A DNA stretch of 64,000 bases from Filimonas zeae (GTDB lineage: Bacteria; Bacteroidota; Bacteroidia; Chitinophagales; Chitinophagaceae), in NCBI RefSeq assembly GCF_014641615.1, contig NZ_BMIB01000004.1:1-64000 (forward strand), given 5' to 3'. The translations under genes and the position numbers were made by a program. Below the pieces are notes generated by a model that was not told the DNA's origin, made no database searches, and saw only the letters and a program-made list of their open reading frames with translations. This document shows positions 62,601 through 64,000 of this stretch, in pieces (the stretch's first letter is position 1; each line of letters opens with the position of its first letter).

Positions 62601-63790
62601 ACTATCTTTTTATGAATTACCTGTATTATATCAAGAGCAATTTCTTCTTTTAGTTTTACATCCGACTCCAGCACAACCCCTGCTTTATCGTAAATAATCA
62701 CCTGATTGGTATCTACACCAAAACCGGCGGCAGTATTACGCAGTGAGTTAAGTACAATCAGATCTGCGTTTTTACTAACCAGCTTTTTTTGCGCATTAGC
62801 TGCTTCATCATTTGTTTCCAAAGCAAAGCCAACCAACAGCTGGTTTTCTTTTTTTATTTCACCCAGTGTTTTTAAAATATCTCTGGTTTTAACCAGTTGC
62901 AAAGAAAACTGTTCCTCAGTTTTCTTTATTTTCTGCGGCGCCACCTCAGCCGGGCTGTAATCAGCCACTGCTGCTGCCAGCACCGCAATATCTGTATCTG
63001 GAAAATGACCCATACAGGCCTGATACATTTCAGCCGCTGTTTTTACACGAATTAGCTGTATTGCAGAATTATGTATCTGTAAATCGGTAGGGCCTGACAC
63101 CAGCACCACATCTGCGCCCTGGTTATAAAAAGCAGTAGCCAGCGCATACCCCATTTTACCGGAAGAATGATTGCCAATAAACCGCACAGGATCAAGTGGC
63201 TCGTAGGTGGGCCCGGCAGTAATCAAAACCTTCTTTCCCACCAGTTGCTTGCCTCTGAAGTAGTGATGTTCCAGATACAACAGAATATCTTCCGGCTCAG
63301 CCATTCTGCCATCACCAAACAATCCACTGGCCAACTCTCCCTTGCCTACCGGAATAATAGCGTTACCATAGGATGCCAACGTAGCCAGATTGGCTTTGGT
63401 AGCCGGATGATGCCACATATCCTCATCCATAGCAGGAGCTACCACCACAGGGCAGGTAGCAGATAAATAAACCGCCAGTAACAGGTTATCACATTGGCCA
63501 TGCGCCATTTTAGCCAGCGTATTGCAACTTAAGGGAGCAATCAACATTACATCTGCCCAGCGCCCCAGCATTACATGGTTGGCCCAGGTAGCCTGGTCGG
63601 CCAGTTCAGAAAGCACTTCTGTTTTGGCAAGAGTAGATAAAGTAAGCGGAGATACAAAAGCAGCAGCGGAAGAAGTCATCACAATACGTACTTCAGCACC
63701 CTTTTTCATCAGTAGCCTTACCAGTAATATCACCTTATAGGCAGCTATACTTCCGGTAATACCAATCAATATTTTTTTCCCAGTTAACAT
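62597..63790 (-). CDS. coaBC: CoaBC: PPC decarboxylase / phosphopantothenate-cysteine ligase
   Basis: About 397 residues from ATG 63790 (MLTGKKILIGITGSIAAYK); the ATG at 63811 adds seven residues without match. The CoaC half (about 1-180) is a flavin-dependent decarboxylase (GSIAAYK, APLSCNTLAKMAHGQCDNLL, PVVVAPAMDEDMW). The CoaB half has VLITAGPTYEPLDPVRFIGN, NHSSGKMGYALA and ADYSPAEV with KIKK. Together they turn phosphopantothenate and Cys into phosphopantetheine for CoA. Between rpoZ and the DUF4835 gene as usual in Bacteroidota. Own promoter probable because a terminator precedes it. Confidence 0.96.
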   Translation of the reverse strand: MLTGKKILIGITGSIAAYKVILLVRLLMKKGAEVRIVMTSSAAAFVSPLTLSTLAKTEVLSELADQATWANHVMLGRWADVMLIAPLSCNTLAKMAHGQCDNLLLAVYLSATCPVVVAPAMDEDMWHHPATKANLATLASYGNAIIPVGKGELASGLFGDGRMAEPEDILLYLEHHYFRGKQLVGKKVLITAGPTYEPLDPVRFIGNHSSGKMGYALATAFYNQGADVVLVSGPTDLQIHNSAIQLIRVKTAAEMYQACMGHFPDTDIAVLAAAVADYSPAEVAPQKIKKTEEQFSLQLVKTRDILKTLGEIKKENQLLVGFALETNDEAANAQKKLVSKNADLIVLNSLRNTAAGFGVDTNQVIIYDKAGVVLESDVKLKEEIALDIIQVIHKKIV

Positions 63791-63820
63791 GTTGTGCCAA
63801 TGCTTAATCAAAATAACAAA

Positions 63821-63845
63821 AAACGACAGTGTAGCACTGTCGTTT
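63821..63845 (-). terminator. Terminator between rpoZ and coaBC
   Basis: AAACGACAGTG and CACTGTCGTTT form a perfect 11-base stem with loop TAG. On the minus strand a T run (TTTTTTGTTATTTTG) follows. It lies 31 bases past the rpoZ stop. Confidence 0.8.
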
Positions 63846-63875
63846 CTCTATTTTTATTTTATGTCGTACGCGCTG

Positions 63876-64000
63876 TTATCTGAACAGATCGTCGTCATTC
63901 TTGCGATAGTATACCTTATTCTCCATAAACTCCTGGGTAGCCAGAATAGCAGGATTGGGCATTCTTTCGTACGCTCTGGATATTTCAATCTGCTCTTTGT
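63876..64000 (-). CDS. rpoZ: RNA polymerase omega subunit, C-terminal part
   Basis: Only the last 41 codons are in the window, ending at the stop 63876-63878. The visible end includes KEQIEISRAYERMPNP, ATQEFMENK and KNDDDLFR, a match to the tail of the Bacteroidota omega subunit. Its place directly before coaBC supports this call. The start lies beyond position 64000. Confidence 0.75.
   Translation of the reverse strand, partial: KEQIEISRAYERMPNPAILATQEFMENKVYYRKNDDDLFR

Overview
The window looks like the chromosome of a Bacteroidota bacterium, most likely Chitinophagaceae or a close relative. Supporting signs are type IX secretion sorting domains (types A and B), a PorP/SprF partner protein, an Oar-like TonB receptor, DUF4835 and DUF4296 proteins next to coaBC, the Bacteroidota-type omega subunit, and TAnnTTTG -7 promoter elements in place of TATAAT. 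It is mostly ordinary housekeeping and envelope sequence. I see no phage, insertion sequence, CRISPR array or tRNA.

Left part (1-11.7 kb): two tandem strong promoters read leftward out of the window, possibly into an rRNA operon. Next comes a 21/42-base periodic repeat array (334-890), then leftward genes: a DUF4397 lipoprotein, a sodium/solute symporter with two tiny membrane proteins encoded immediately upstream, a large PIG-L deacetylase, an AI-2E-type permease, a small exported protein and an Oar-like receptor.

11.8-17.9 kb: ribBA, then a six-gene stressosome operon made of RsbR, RsbS, RsbT, an RsbW-like/SpoIIE phosphatase fusion, a kinase with an RsbT-like N-terminus, PAS domain and histidine kinase core, and a lone receiver.

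17.9-32.6 kb: an M14 peptidase, gamma-glutamyltransferase, a DinB-like protein, an AONS-like PLP enzyme, isoaspartyl peptidase, TamB and pckA. A second array of exactly 21-base units (about 31,698-32,264) follows the pckA terminator.

32.6-47.5 kb: a TPR histidine kinase with a LuxR regulator, a deoxynucleoside kinase, trpS, a YdeI-like protein, recG, a PKD/type B sorted surface protein with its PorP/SprF partner, a methyltransferase, a GlcD-like oxidase and a small beta-barrel protein.

47.5-64 kb: a LOG protein, a coiled-coil protein, a second symporter with an O-methyltransferase, a glucosaminidase with LysM domains, hpt, a VWA protein, dnaJ-grpE, an RlmI-like methyltransferase, a nearly bare type A sorting domain, an M32 carboxypeptidase, and the leftward cluster rpoZ-coaBC-DUF4835-DUF4296-CoA transferase A/B.

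The least explained items are the two 21-base arrays. They lie in the only two gene-free stretches longer than 300 bases, keep phase for more than 25 units each, read as degenerate heptapeptides, and carry stops that argue against a simple gene. Next in interest are the small proteins coupled to the symporter, the stressosome operon, and several genes that seem to start at TTG or CTG.
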